NCBI GenBank assembly: GCA_037501455.1
Contig: CM074861.1
Span: 96,077,001-96,141,000, forward strand
Direction: 5' to 3'
Source: Lantana camara
Taxonomy: Eukaryota > Streptophyta > Magnoliopsida > Lamiales > Verbenaceae
DNA: 64,000 nucleotides
Position numbers and translations under genes: made by a program. Below, piece by piece: positions 35,759 through 48,150 of the stretch (its first letter is position 1; every line of letters begins with the position of its first letter). The notes under the pieces were generated by a model, which saw nothing but the letters and a program-made list of their open reading frames with translations, had not been told where the DNA came from and did no database searches.

Positions 35759-37919
35759 CCTACACGTACACACATATACACACCCAACCATGCATGCACA
35801 CACAACACACACACACAAAATATATTTATATATATATAAAACACTCATGCATGCATTTGCTATAAACTAGATTATATATACTAAATACATATATATATAT
35901 TACATATGTAATCTATATCTGATTTTGCATGCACACACATCATATATATATATATATACGTTACCATGCATGAATTCACACAAATATATATATTATATAC
36001 ACAACAATATATATATGCATGAAAACATCTCCCATGCACTGTATATATATATTCATGCACACACATTCTGGACAGTTGAAAAACATCAGCAACCATTCTA
36101 TCCCAAATACACAACACACACAGCCATCCCTGTATATACAAATACACACGCACAACCTAGAACCAATGAAGAACAGCAGCAGCAGTTAGCAAGATAGAAA
36201 AACAAACACACCCACACCCCTGCACCACGAGAAGGAAGAGAAGCAGCAACACAACAAGAGAAAGAAAGAAAGAAGAGAACAGAAGACAAGAAGAAGGAAA
36301 AAAAAAAAAAGAAGAAAGAACAGAGATACTGCAGTGGCTACCTGCCCGGGGTAGCCAATCCTTCACAAAACTCCCCGGCCGGGTAAGAGTTATAGAAAGT
36401 TTAGCAGCAAAAGTACCCGGCCGGGTACTACCCAAGAAGAAACTCTCCCCGCCCGGGGAGAGGTTACAGAAGCAGCAACAGCAGGCGGCAACAGTTACGG
36501 GGAAAAAACAGGGGAAGAAAAGGTTGTGCTCAACCCATGCCAAACACACACACACTCTGCAATCCCTACAAGCCAACAAATAAGGTCCTAAAGGACTACC
36601 AATACGCAGCAAAACAAGCCTGAAAGAACCCCAACAAACGCAGCAAAAAGAGGAGAAAAAGAGACAGTAGTTCATGCGTGAAAAAACAGGGCATAAATGA
36701 ACAAAGACAGGGCAGGCTAATATGTGCACATACAACTATCAAAACAGCTGCAATTGAGGTAAAAAGGAACCACATAAGACATTAAAACAAGTTCCAAAAG
36801 CTAGCAGCAATCCTATACGTGAAGGGAGGGAAGATCCATGTTGAAGTTCAATCAATACATATCCGTTTCATTTATGATATCACAACCGATCCATAACCAC
36901 CAACAAATACCAACCTACTCAGTCATAAATGATGTAAAAGGAGCATATATATATCACCGAAACACATCAGAGATCAAAGAGATTCAAGAAATCATCCAAA
37001 TACTCAAAAACCTAACTATTCATTCAAATCATAAAATCCATATGAAATCTGAGTTAAAATTTGTGATGAAAGGAAGAAAATACCCAGAGATGCATGTACA
37101 ACATAATACTAACTCACCTTGATGAATGGATAAGAGAAGATTGAGATTTGAGCTCTAAATCCCAAGGATTTGAACAGTTACGGGAAGAACTGGCTGCAGA
37201 AGGGTTTGGCTGAAATTTCTGATATGTGTGAAGGTTGGATCGAGATGAGATAGGTAAGGGCTGATAGAGGGTTGAACTAGGGTTAAAAGGCTACCAACCA
37301 TAGTTAATTTGGTTAAGTTTTGAACAAGTGATGGCTAATATAGTGAAAGGTGGTCATATTGATGCCGTTTCGTTTTTCGGTTGGATTTCGGAGGTTCAAA
37401 TGATTTTGGAAAAATATAAGGCTAACTTTGCTAAACTCGAATTTTCGTTATGAGTTCAGCGGACTTGACGGAACTCGAATCCGAGTTCCCGAGCTCAAGA
37501 TATTAAATTCGGAACCAAGGGTACGCTAAGTGCTAGTTAGCCCCCGATTTGGTTCCACAATTAAAATTAAATTCGTTAACATATCAAATAAATTCGAAAA
37601 CATAAACCAAGCATATAGGCATGTTCATAACACGTATATTTACAACATACTACAATTTCACGGCATTGCAATATCATTTCATATAAGAACGAAGCACAAA
37701 ATAAACAACTAAGCACATATTCATGCAATTCATGCATATTTCAAGAAAATTCATGCATAATAAAATTTAAATAAATAAATCAAATTAAATTATAAACATA
37801 AATTAAAACCACGTGATTAATTAATTAAAGCATGATTAATTAACATAATGCATAATTAGCATATAATTAACATTAATCATTAAATTAACAATAATTTAAA
37901 ATAAATACTTAAAGTAACG

Positions 37920-37959
<40 letters not shown>

Positions 37960-40900
37960 TATTAAATTAAAATAAAATATAATAAAATTAAATAATAAAA
38001 ATTTATAATAAAATTAAATATAAAACATGTAAAAACAATTAATTCGCGCAAATTGGTAAACACATACGTCGTACCTTTACGTTTGAAAAGTCGGGGCGTT
38101 ACAATCTCTCCCTCTTAAAAGAATCCATCGTCGGATTCATTGTTCGCTCGGAAATAATTCGGGGTGAAATCTTCTCATCTTTTCCTCTGACTCCCACGTA
38201 GCCTATTCGGTTTTATCACTTCTCCAAAGAACCTTGACTAGTGGAATACGCCGATTTCGAAGTTCCTGAAATTTCTGATCCAATATCTTAATTGGCTTTT
38301 GAACAAAGGTGAGATCCGGTGCTAATTCCACTTCTTCAACCGGTAGAATCTCGGACTCGTCTCGATAATATTTTCGAAGTTGTGAAACATGAAACACATT
38401 ATGAATTCCGGTTAAACTCGGAGGCAAGTCCAATCGATAGGTCGTTTCCCCAACTTTCTCTAGAATCTCATACGGTCCCAATCGATAGGCCGTATTCCCG
38501 AGGGTTTAATTTTCCTCCTCGTCCAATCCTTGAGAATCCTTTTCGTGGAGATGCCTTTAAGAAAACTCTATCACCAACCTCAAATTCAAGGTTCTTTCTC
38601 CGAAGGTCGGCATAACTCTTTTGTCGATCCTGAGCGGCCGTCATCCGTTGTCTAATTATCTGGACCTTATCAATAGCCTTTTGTACAGTCTTAGAGGGTT
38701 TTTCCTTCTTTTCCTCTCGTTTAACTCCTTCTTGCTTGGTCCAATTCCATTCCTCCAAATCAAAGAACAATGGAGATCGACATTTACGTCCATAAAGAGC
38801 TTCATACGGGGCCATTTCAATCGAGGCTTGATAACTATTGTTGTAAGCAAACTCGATTAACGGCAACTGTTCATTCCACAAGCTTTGAAAGTCCAATGCA
38901 CATGCTCTCAACATGTCCTCCAGATATTTAATCAACCTTTCTGACTGTCCATCGGTCTGAGGATGGAAAGCTGTGCTGAATTGAAGCCTTGTCCCCGAAC
39001 TTTTCTGTAATTCTTACCATAATCGTGAAGTAAATCTTGGATCCCGATCCGAGACAATGCTAATAGGTATTCCATCGAGCCTGATAATCTCATCATTATA
39101 CCGCTTGGCCAATTTACTCACTTTATCGGACATTCTGATAGCAAGGAAATGAGCTGATTTCGTCAACCTGTCCACGATAACCCAAATTCCATCGAAACCG
39201 CCTCTCACTTTTGGTAATCCCGAAATAAAATCCATGGCTATTTGTTCCCATTTCCACTCCGGGATAGGCAATGGTTGAAGTAGCCCCGATGGCTTTTGAT
39301 GTTCTGCCTTTACCACTTGACAAGTCATGCAATGCTTCACGAAGTTGATAACATCCCGTTTCAAACCATTCCACCAATAAAATTGCTTTAGATCCTTATA
39401 CATTTTGTTCCCTCCGGGATGTATCGAATACCCTGACCGATGGGCTTCCTCAAGAATAATCCTTTTTAATTCTTCCGGTACAACAATTCGATTCTTGAAT
39501 CTTAGAAGTCCCGTATCATCAAACCCAAATGGACATTTTGAATCAGCTCGAGCTTTCTCAGCTAATTTCTGAACCTCGGGATCAATCCTCTGAGCATCAA
39601 ATAATTTCTGCCTGAGATCCGGTTGAACCGTGATATTCCGAATACTAGCCCTTAGTTTGAACAACTCATTCTCATCTCCAGTTTCCACTTTCACATGGGA
39701 CACGTTAGCTTTCCTACTAAGTGCATCCGCGACCAAATTAGCTTTACCGGGATGGTATCGGATTGTACACTCACAATCCGCCAAAAGTTCCATCCAACGT
39801 CGTTGTCTCTTATTCAATTCCTTTTGTGAGAATAAGTATTGGAGACTCTTGTGATCGGAAAAGACCTCAAACGAAATTCCATAAAGATAGTGTCTCCACT
39901 TACCCAAAGCGAAGATCACTGCCGCTAATTCCAAATCGTGAGTGGGGTAGTTCTATTCATGATCTTTTAATTTCCTGGAGGCATAGGCGATTACCTTTCC
40001 ATTCTGCGTCAACACACATCCCAACCCTTCCTTTGAGGCGTCCGTATAAACTGTATATCCTTCTGTACCTTCGGGAAGTGCCAACACAGGAGCGGTGGTC
40101 AACTTTTTCTTTAAAAGTTGAAAGCTAGCCTCACATGCCTCGTCCCACTCAAACTTAACCGCTTTCTTAGTCAATCGGGTTAAAGGAGCCGCAATTTTTG
40201 AGAAATCCTGATCGAATCTCCGATAGTAGCCTGCCAAACCCAAGAAACTCCTCACTTCTGAAGCATTTTTTGGGCTTTGCCATTGAATAACCGTCTCAAT
40301 CTTAGAAGGATCTACTTCCAAACCTTTCCTTGAGATAATATGGCCCAGAAATGTTACCCGATCGATCCAGAACTCGCATTTGCTAAACTTAGCATATAAC
40401 CAATGTTCTCTCAAGGTGTCTAGCACAATTCTGAGATGCCTGGCATGATCTTCCGGAGTTCTCGAATAAACCAGAATGTCATCAATGAATATCACCACAA
40501 ACTTATCCAAATAGGGCCGGAAAATTCGATGCATCATATCCATAAAAGCAGCCGGAGCATTAGTCAGTCCAAATGGCATCACCACGAACTGATAGTGTCC
40601 AGATCGGGTGTTAAATCCCGTCTTTGGAATGTCCTCTTCCCGAATCTTCAATTGATGGTATCCTTGTCTCAAGTCTAATTTTGAATATACCCCAGAACCT
40701 TGTAACATGTCGAATAAATCTTCAATGTGGGGCAAAGGATACTTGTTCTTTACGGTCATCCGATTAAGCTCCCGGTAATCTATACACATTCTTAAGGTTC
40801 CATCTTTTTTCTTAACGAAGAGAACCGGAGCACCCCAAGGTGACGAACTTGGCCGAATATATCCAACTTTAAGCAATTCCTCTAACTGAATCTTTAATTC

Positions 40901-43900
40901 CTTCAATTCGGCCGGTGCCATCCGATACGGGGTCTTAGAATACCGTTTGGATCTCGGATGTAAGTCGATAACAAATTCGATATCACGGTCTGGTGGTAAA
41001 GAACTCAAATTCTCTGGAAACACATCGGAAAAATCCTTAACAACCGCGGTATCCTCTAACTTAGCTTGATCTTTCGGCCTGTTAAGAATATAAGCAATAA
41101 ATCTCGTTGCTCCTTCTCTCATCAGCTTATGAGCTTCCATGTAAGACAAGAGAGGTACCGTTCTTGAACCACTACCAATCACCAATTCATTCCCTAAAAT
41201 CACCTTCTTCGCAAAACAATCAACATTGGCCCGATGCCTGGACAACCAATCCATACCCAAAATAACTCCATACCTCTTCATAGGCATAACGATTAAATCA
41301 GCCGGATATTCTTTCCCCTCAATCAAAACTGAACATTCCTGAACTACCCGATCTGTCTGAAGACTCCCACCAAGTGGCGAACTCACCAAATAGCAAGAAG
41401 ATAAACAAATAACAGGCAAGCACAAAGTGGCAACTAAATCACAAGAAATAAAAGAATGCGTGGCACCCGGATCAAAGAGCGCATGAATGTTCATGTTATG
41501 TATGCATAGTGTACCTTCCACCACAGCGGTCGGATCAATTTCTGCATCTTGCTCCTCGCTCTCGAGGGCATAAGCACGAGCCTGGATCATTGGCCTTTGA
41601 ACTCATTTTTGAAATCCGGGGTTCTTGTCGGGGCATGTATCCGCCATATGGTCACCTTTTCCACATATGAGGCACAAATTCAACCTTCTTCGGTAATTAT
41701 TATAGGTATGGGTCGGTCCCCCGCAATAGGTACATGGAGGTACATCCGAGCGTGAGTTGGTAGATGCCGGTGCCACAGGTAAAGCCTTTGGTCGAGTCGG
41801 TGCGGCCTGAGAACCTTGCCCTCCAAACCGAGGCTTTTTAAAAGGACCTTTAGGTGGGGGAGCAACTGGAACCATCGGCCTCTTTCCCGAATTCGATCCG
41901 GAACCTCTTCCCATTGGAGCTCTAAAAACCGGATCCTTCTTCTTGAATTCTTCTTCTTGTTCCAACGCCCTCTGCACCGTGTCCGCAAAAGAGACGAAGT
42001 TGTGACCCGCCTGGCCATATCTCAAGTCCTGTCTTAACCCCGCAATGAATTTTCTCGACTTTCTCTTCTCATCCCGGGTAACATGAGGAGCATATTTCCC
42101 AAGCCTGTTAAATACTGCGAGGTATTGAGTCACCATACGCGCACCCTGCTTCAAGTCCATAAACTCCTGCTCCTTCCTTTCTCTCACCACCTCCGGTACA
42201 AAACATTCTTGGAATTCTCTCTTGAAGACCTCCCACGTAACTTCCTCTCCATCCACTTCGAGTTTCTCTCTCGTCCTTTCCCACCATTCGTAAGCATCAC
42301 CCTCTAATTGAAATATGGCAAATTGAGCCTTCTCCTGCATAGTAAACTGTCGGACTCCAAAAATCCTCTCCAACCGAATCAACCAACCCTTCGAGACCGC
42401 ATCATCAATAGAACCGGAAAACCTAGGGGGATTGTAGCTCAGAAACACCCCATGAGGATCCCTATTGTTATTATGGTTTGGTGGAGGAGCCGGTTGTTCT
42501 GCTGGTTGTGGTGGGGGAGCTTGAGCCCTCCTATGCTCGACATATTAAACACTGCTTCCATGAAGTTCCCCATATCCATTGGAGGCGCTTGTGGTTGGGG
42601 TTGAGGCGTAGGGGATCGGTCATGATGACGGCGACGCCCTGGAGATCTCTCACGGTGTCTTCGTAGAGGCATTCTGTTCAAAAGACACTGAAATGCATGC
42701 TATTTTTAGTTCATGCATGCAAATGCAATTAATTCAATCAAAATTCGAAATTTAAAGCACACAAACACATAAAAAATGCATATGCAACACATTGTCAAGT
42801 TGTTCCTAAAGCCGAACGACCTAACTGACTCAACACGACACGAGAGCCTGGGTTTTGCAACCCTAAGCTCTGATACCACATAAGGATGTAGCACCCGAGC
42901 GTAAGGTGCCACATCCCCCGCACCGAGACCCGACCCGTATATGAAATGAAAGTCCATACACGTGCCAAATCCAAGGCGAACGGGGACACAACACACACGC
43001 TATGCTAGGCGGGACTAACCCTTAAACCATCAAACTCCAGACAATACAAAATTAGAGCTATAATTAAACGCGGAAGCAAGATCATCACATAATATATACA
43101 ATGAGCCACCAAGCTCCAAAAATAGATATACAAAACAACTCAAGTATCCAAAGCCACATGGCTTACAAAATCATAACGCTCCAACTATGATCAAATACAA
43201 AATGGAAATAAGAGTAATATGGTATGAATGCTAAAAGAAGTGCTAAACATAAATGCAAGACCTAGACGACTTGTATTCCCGCCTAGCACTCCTATACCTG
43301 CACAAAATAACTGAAAACAAATCGGGTTCAGTCTATATGAGACTGGTGGGTATAAAACGGGCATAAGATATAATATTGCAGAATTTAAACACATACAGGC
43401 AAGCCCTAATCCCGTGTGAGGTTTGATAAGGTTTTCCAAAAGGTTAAAACAAAAGAAAACATCAATGGGATTACGACGTTCATATTCATTCATAATTGTT
43501 CATAAGGGTTTATGGCCCTTCGAGGGGGCGTGCACAATCTCCAACCAACACCTTGTGTATTCATAATCATTTATTCATTCCTTCATTATCATACATATAT
43601 CTTTTGTGCTCATACATATCATGATCATAATCATTCATATACACCTTCTTCCTCCGGGTGGTGGACGGGCTTGCAAGACCCGGCCACCGGTACATACATA
43701 GGCCAATGGGGGTACATGAATCCCCCAAGGGCACTCAGCTCCCATTCCTCGCTAAACCTCCTAGCGAGGGCCGGTATCACCGTAGTTTGGTTGGGACTAG
43801 TACATGGGATCCCCGTCAGCCCTTGCTTCCTCGGTTGGCCACATGTACTAAGTCCCAGGGCCCGTGCAATCATAATCATGTCTAGCCAAAATATAAGGTA

Positions 43901-44462
43901 GGATTCATAATAAAAAGGGGCAAACGTTTGAAATCATTTACTCAAAATGACTCGATTTATATAAATATACTAATTTGGCTTAAAACTTGCACATAAGGGA
44001 TATATATGGTTGTCTTAGCTATTAGAAGAAAAACCCACCTTTTCAAAGCAAAAGAAAGGCACAAGCGTCTCAATGCTCACCCTCGTCTCCGACCAAACCC
44101 GAATCTGTGCAAAAGAAAAGGTATGAGACTCCATGACCATATATGACGCTCGGCAATGAAGTGAATATGACATGAATGCATAAAAGATCATATTGTATCA
44201 TGAAATGTTCATGTGCACGATTAAGGAAATTAAAACATATAATCAAATCATTCGTTCATTCATTTCAATCAAATTCATAAATTCATAATTCATATCGATT
44301 TAATATAAAATTCATTTAATAAACAAATACGTAATGTTCATGTTGACAATTAGAAATAGAATAAATAAAACGTTCAAGCAAAATCAGTAAATTAAATACG
44401 CGAAATAGAAATCAATTAAATTCTATAATAGAATTAAATCAATAATATTTAGAATATATGTA

Positions 44463-44502
<40 letters not shown>

Positions 44503-46669
44503 CCTACACGTACACACATATACACACCCAACCATGCATGCACACACAACACACACACACACACAATATATTTATATATATATAAAACACTCATGCATCC
44601 ATTTGCTATAAACTAGATTATATATACTAAATACATATATATATATATTACATATGTAATCTATATCTGATTTTGCATGCACACACATCATATATATATA
44701 TATATATACGTTACCATGCATGAATTCACACAAATATATATATTATATACACAACAATATATATATGCATGAAAAAACCTCCCATGCACTGTATATATAT
44801 ATTCATGCACACACATTCTGGATAGTTGAAAAACATCAGCAGCCATTCTATCCCAAATCCACAACACACACAGCCATCCCTGTATATACAAATACACACG
44901 CACAACCTAGAACCAATGAAGAACAACAGCAGCAGTTAGCAAGATAGAAAAACAAACACACACACACCCCTGCACCACGAGAAGGAAGAGAAGCAGCAAC
45001 ACAACAAGAGAAAGAAAGAAAGAAGAGAACAGAAGAAAAGAAGAAGGAAAAAAAAAAAAAAGAAGAAAGAACAGAGATACTGCAGTGGCTACCCGCCCGG
45101 GTAGCCAATCCTTCACAAAACTCCCTGGCCGGGTAAGAGTTACAGAAAGTTTAGCAGCAAAAGTACCCGGCTGGGTACTACCCAAGAAGAAACTCTCCCC
45201 GCCCGGGGAGAGGTTACAGAAGCAGCAACAGCAGGCGGCAACAGTTACGGGGAAAAAACAGGGGAAGAAAAGGTTGTGCTCAACCCATGCCAAACACACA
45301 CACACTCTGCAATCCCTACAAGCCAACAAATAAGGTCCTAAAGGACTACCAATACGCAGCAAAACAAGCCTGAAAGAACCCCAACAAACGCAGCAAAAAG
45401 AGAAGAAAAAGAGACAGTAGTTCATGCGTGAAAAAACAGGGCATAAATGAACGAAGACAGGGCAGGCTAATATGTGCACATACAACTATCAAAACAGCTG
45501 CAATTGAGGTAAAAAGGAACCACATAAGACATTAAAACAAGTTCCAAAAGCTAGCAGCAATCCTATACGTGAAGGGAGGGAAGATCCATTTTGAAGTTCA
45601 ATCAATACATATCCGTTTCATTTATGATATCACAACCGATCCATAACCACCAACAAATACCAACCTACTCAGTCATAAATGATGTAAAAGGAGTATATAT
45701 ATATCACCGAAACACATCAGAGATCAAAGAGATTCAAGAAATCATCCAAATACTCAAAAACCTAACTATTCATTCAAATCATAAAATCCATATGAAATCT
45801 GAGTTAAAATTTGTGATGAAAGGAAGAAAATACCCAGAGATGCATGTACAATATAATACTAACTCACCTTGATGAATGGATAAGAGAAGATTGAGATTTG
45901 AGCTCTAAATCCCAAGGATTTGAACAGTTACGGGAAGAACTGGCTGCAGAAGGGTTTGGCTGAAATTTCTGATATGTGTGAAGGTTGGATCGAGATGAGA
46001 CAGGTAAGGGCTGATAGAGGGTTGAACTGGGGTTAAAAGGCCACCAACCATAGTTAATTTGGTTAAGTTTTGAACAAGTTATGGCTAATATAGTGAAAGG
46101 TGGTCATATTGATGCCGTTTCGTTTTTCGGTTGGATTTCGGAGGTCCAAATGATTTTGGAAAAATATAAGGCTAACTTTGCTAAACTCGAATTTTCGTTA
46201 TGAGTTCAGCGGAGTTGACGGAACTCGAATCCGAGTTCCCGAGCTCAAGATATTAAATTCGGAACCAAGGGTACGCTAAGTGCTCGTTAGCCCCCGATTT
46301 GGTTCCACGATTAAAATTAAATTCGTTAATAAATCAAATAAATTCGAAAACATAAACCGAGCATATAGGCATGTTCATAACACGTATATTTACAACATAC
46401 TACAATTTCACGGCATTGCGATATCATTTCATATAAGAACGAAGCACAAAATAAACAACTAAGCACATATTCATGCAATTCATGCATATTTCATGAAAAT
46501 TCATGCATAATAAAATTTAAATAAATAAATCAAATTAAATTATAAACATAAATTAAAATCACGTGATTAATTAATTAAAACATGATTAATTAACATAATG
46601 CATAATTAGCATATAATTAACATTAATCATTAAATTAACAATAATTTAAAATAAATACTTAAAGTAACG

Positions 46670-46707
<38 letters not shown>

Positions 46708-48150
46708 ATTAAAATAAAATAAAATAATAAAAATTTATAATGAAATTAAATATAAAACACGTAAAAACAATTAATTCGCGCAAATTGGTAAACACATACG
46801 TTGTACCTTTACGTCTGAAAAGTCGGGGCCTTACAGTACATAGAAAGTGTTGCAGGCACATATATGCTAATTTGAGGCTCCAACATGCTGGAATCCTTGT
46901 GAAAAAGCTATTTTGGGCTGCTGCTAGGTAGTTTTTCCATATGTATGGATAGATATTAGCTTAGTGTGATCTGTGGATAGACTTTATATATTTTGTTGTG
47001 CATGTACTTTTGGATGTGTAACTGTTGTGAAATTGCTGTTTAGGGCATACACATTGGCTGAGTTCAATAAAGCTACGAACAAACTCATAGATGTCAAACC
47101 TGCTGCATTTCAGTATTTGATTGATATGGGTGATTTTTCTCTATGGGCTAGGCATGCATTTAGGTTGGATATCAAGAATGATCATATCACAAACAATTTG
47201 AGTGAATCTTTCAATGCTTGGATAGGAGACCTAAGAATGCAACCAATTCAAAAATTAATAGATGGGTTGAGGGCTAAAATAATGAATAGGATAGAAATAA
47301 GATATCAGAGGGCAAAGAGGTGGAATAATGTTGTTTGTGGTAGAATTGTAAAGATTTTAAATTTGATAAAGGAGGAGGGAGCTAAATGTAAGGTTTTAGT
47401 TGGAGGTACACATGAGTTCCAAGTTAGTGATGGACTTAGGCATTATATAGTGGACCTTAGCTTTAGGCATTGTGATTGTAGATTTTGGGACTTGAGTGGG
47501 ATACCTTGCATACATGCAGCATCTGCAATTTCACACAAAAGATGCAACATTGAGGACTACGTTGACAAAAACTATAGTGTTGAGGTATTCATGAAGGGGT
47601 ACAAACATAAGATTAAGGGGATCCAGGACCCTAGTTTTTGGCCAGAAATAGATGTAGAGCCTAAGAAAATTCTTCCACCTTTGATTAGAAGACCACCTGG
47701 AAGGCCTAAAAAACATAGGAGGAGAGAAGTTGGTGAAGCACCAAGGCTTATTCCATCAAGACGGAGGGAGAAAGTTAAATGTGAGACGTGTGGTGGTTCA
47801 GGGCACAACAAAAGATCGTGCATGGGAGGACTAAATCAGGTAAAACATTTGTTGTTTTATGCTCATCTATTACACATAACCCTTTATTTTATTATGTCTT
47901 CATAATAGTGTTATTGATATGTTGTGAACAGGGGATAGCACAACAACCGGGTGAGGATTCTAACACATCGGTGCATCAGGTTAACAAACACACCAGCCAG
48001 GGTGCAGCAGCAAGCACTTCAACAACCCCACAATCCAGTATAACAACAATTCCAAGGAAGAGAGGAAGGGGCAGGCCTCCTAGACAGATTTCAAGAGCTG
48101 TTTCAGAGCAACCTTCTCAAACAGCCCCAACACAAGCATCTGGAGTGTAG
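23198..48150 (+). CDS. MULE transposase (MuDR-type), exon-intron gene split by element E
   Basis: Exons inferred from GT-AG signals and frame: 23198-24199, 24280-24542, 24644-24687 continuing at 46841-46927 after removal of E, 47044-47839, 47932-48150. The N-terminus is acidic. A MuDR-type DNA-binding domain follows ([38 protein letters not shown]). The catalytic domain has [15 protein letters not shown] (first Asp), FKTDRQKGLVEA (second Asp) and NNLSESFN (candidate Glu). Then come the SWIM zinc finger [16 protein letters not shown], an AT-hook-like RRPPGRPKK, a zinc knuckle [14 protein letters not shown], and a Ser/Thr/Gln-rich tail with a second GRGRPPR. Each exon is open in the joined frame; the only lesion seen is the E insertion within a His codon after EAV. 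The enzyme would bind the terminal repeats in the nucleus and cut and paste the element. The first exon and true start are not determined. Confidence 0.85.
24688..25315 (-). repeat. Element E 3' LTR, left segment
   Basis: First 628 bp of the LTR on the plus strand, interrupted after TTATG by element D. About 12 differences from 42887-43514 by eye (roughly 2%). Confidence 0.95.
25316..27242 (+). repeat. Element D 5' LTR (TATA region deleted)
   Basis: 1927 bp. Compared with 32738-34707 it lacks 27 bp at about 26876, which in the right copy hold a TATA box (CTATATATAGG) and a perfect inverted repeat GGGGAGC/GCTCCCC. It has a cluster of five CACGTG words at 26469-26527. Confidence 0.9.
27245..27256 (+). 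promoter_or_regulatory. Element D primer binding site (tRNA-iMet)
   Basis: TGGTATCAGAGC, two bases after the LTR. Confidence 0.95.
27525..27775 (+). other. GC-rich hairpin array in the element D leader
   Basis: About 240 bp of very high GC content lie in an AT-rich element. Three hairpins share the loop AACCGC: 27578-27599 (8-bp stem), 27633-27648 (5-bp stem) and 27663-27684 (8-bp stem). A further short inverted repeat (CCCGC/GCGGG) lies at 27614-27625. The open frames seen here on both strands are Arg/Pro/Ala-rich and look like by-products of GC content, not genes. Element C has no counterpart at this place. Confidence 0.7.
27776..29470 (+). other. Element D leader with four repeated hairpin motifs
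   Basis: AT-rich untranslated leader. The motif CACGAGTCGTGGG or its variant CGCGAGTCGTGGG occurs at 28971-28983, 29073-29086, 29161-29174 and 29273-29286, with spacings of about 102, 88 and 112 bp. In element C the spacings are 97, 86 and 108 bp. A nearby shared block TAGCATTCCATCAATAGG (28920s) corresponds to a similar word in C (13650s). Confidence 0.75.
29484..32722 (+). pseudogene. Element D gag-pol remnant
   Basis: Only traces in copia order remain: gag start ([13 protein letters not shown], about 29550-29590), pre-integrase zinc region (CESCLEG, about 30410-30430), reverse transcriptase catalytic area ([11 protein letters not shown], about 31780-31810), the area after it (MYEMLCTK, about 32070) and RNase H end ([11 protein letters not shown], about 32620-32650). 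Between them are many stops and length changes; the longest open stretch (29627-29908, 93 codons) has no recognised domain. No functional product is possible. The collinear order shows it derives from a normal copia element. Confidence 0.8.
32723..32737 (+). promoter_or_regulatory. Element D polypurine tract
   Basis: GGGCAAGTGGGAGAT abuts the 3' LTR. Confidence 0.85.
32738..34707 (+). repeat. Element D 3' LTR (TATA region present)
   Basis: 1970 bp. It keeps CTATATATAGG (34312-34322) followed by GGGGAGC-TCAT-GCTCCCC, missing from the 5' copy. The CACGTG cluster is at about 33893-33965. Confidence 0.95.
34713..38103 (-). repeat. Element E 3' LTR, right segment
   Basis: Continuation of the LTR after element D; matches 43516-46835. 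It holds TA microsatellites (35668-35711, 37921-37952) and four GC-rich palindromes (36336-36462). Its open frames up to 192 codons are Cys/Ser/Phe-rich low-complexity translations of the CA/GAA-rich strand and are not credible genes. It ends GTTACA on the plus strand, i.e. the LTR starts TGTAAC on the minus strand. Confidence 0.95.
38104..38117 (-). promoter_or_regulatory. Element E polypurine tract
   Basis: The minus strand reads AAGAGGGAGAGAT directly before the 3' LTR. Confidence 0.8.
38130..41590 (-). pseudogene. Element E pol: protease, reverse transcriptase, RNase H, integrase, chromodomain
   Basis: From 41590 leftward: protease ([13 protein letters not shown]), reverse transcriptase ([32 protein letters not shown]), RNase H ([34 protein letters not shown]), integrase zinc domain (H-H-C-C ending [11 protein letters not shown]) and core ([43 protein letters not shown]), then a C-terminal chromodomain ([19 protein letters not shown], then a stop, then [17 protein letters not shown]). 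Breaks: TAG at 39953-39955, a stop at 39014-39016, a frameshift near 38505 and a stop at 38203-38205 inside the chromodomain. The protease motif is D-P-G instead of D-S/T-G. Chromodomains of this lineage are thought to steer integration to heterochromatin. Confidence 0.95.
41603..42681 (-). pseudogene. Element E gag
   Basis: The N-terminal part starts at 42681 ([20 protein letters not shown]), rich in Arg, Pro and Gln. A frame change near 42445 leads to the conserved retrotransposon gag domain ([54 protein letters not shown]) and a CCHC zinc knuckle [14 protein letters not shown]. The frame ends in a TGA at 41603-41605, directly before pol in the same frame, so gag and pol were once one ORF. 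Start chosen as the first Met after the primer site in this frame. Confidence 0.9.
42867..42878 (-). promoter_or_regulatory. Element E primer binding site (tRNA-iMet)
   Basis: The minus strand reads TGGTATCAGAGC, eight bases after the LTR. Confidence 0.9.
42887..46835 (-). repeat. Element E 5' LTR (intact, 3949 bp)
   Basis: TGTAGCACCC at its inner edge and CCTTACA at its outer edge on the plus strand. It shows the uninterrupted sequence where D entered the other copy. It contains microsatellites and the second copy of the GC-palindrome cluster (about 45086-45212). Confidence 0.95.

Larger units (their letters stand above)
24688..46835 (-). mobile_element. Element E: Ty3/gypsy chromovirus (Tekay/Del type), containing element D
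   Basis: Minus-strand order: 5' LTR (42887-46835), tRNA-iMet primer site, gag, protease, reverse transcriptase, RNase H, integrase, chromodomain, polypurine tract, 3' LTR (24688-38103, split by element D). The target duplication GTACA is perfect (24683-24687 and 46836-46840). LTRs of about 4 kb, the LTR start TGTAACGCCCCGACTTTT and a C-terminal chromodomain fit the Tekay/Del chromovirus lineage. Five or more stops and frameshifts disable the polyprotein. Confidence 0.95.

Noticed and set aside
36157..36735. Minus-strand 192-codon open frame in the left LTR of E (repeated at 44907-45485)
   Set aside because: It lies in an LTR over CA- and GAA-rich simple sequence; the translation is Cys/Ser/Phe/Leu-rich with no domain. 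The similarity between the two copies is explained by LTR identity.
46973..47905. A single uninterrupted 310-codon gene starting [14 protein letters not shown]
   Set aside because: Its first ~24 codons and its last ~22 codons are intron sequence; splice sites at 47044 and 47839/47840 and the upstream exons show it is an internal part of the MULE transposase.
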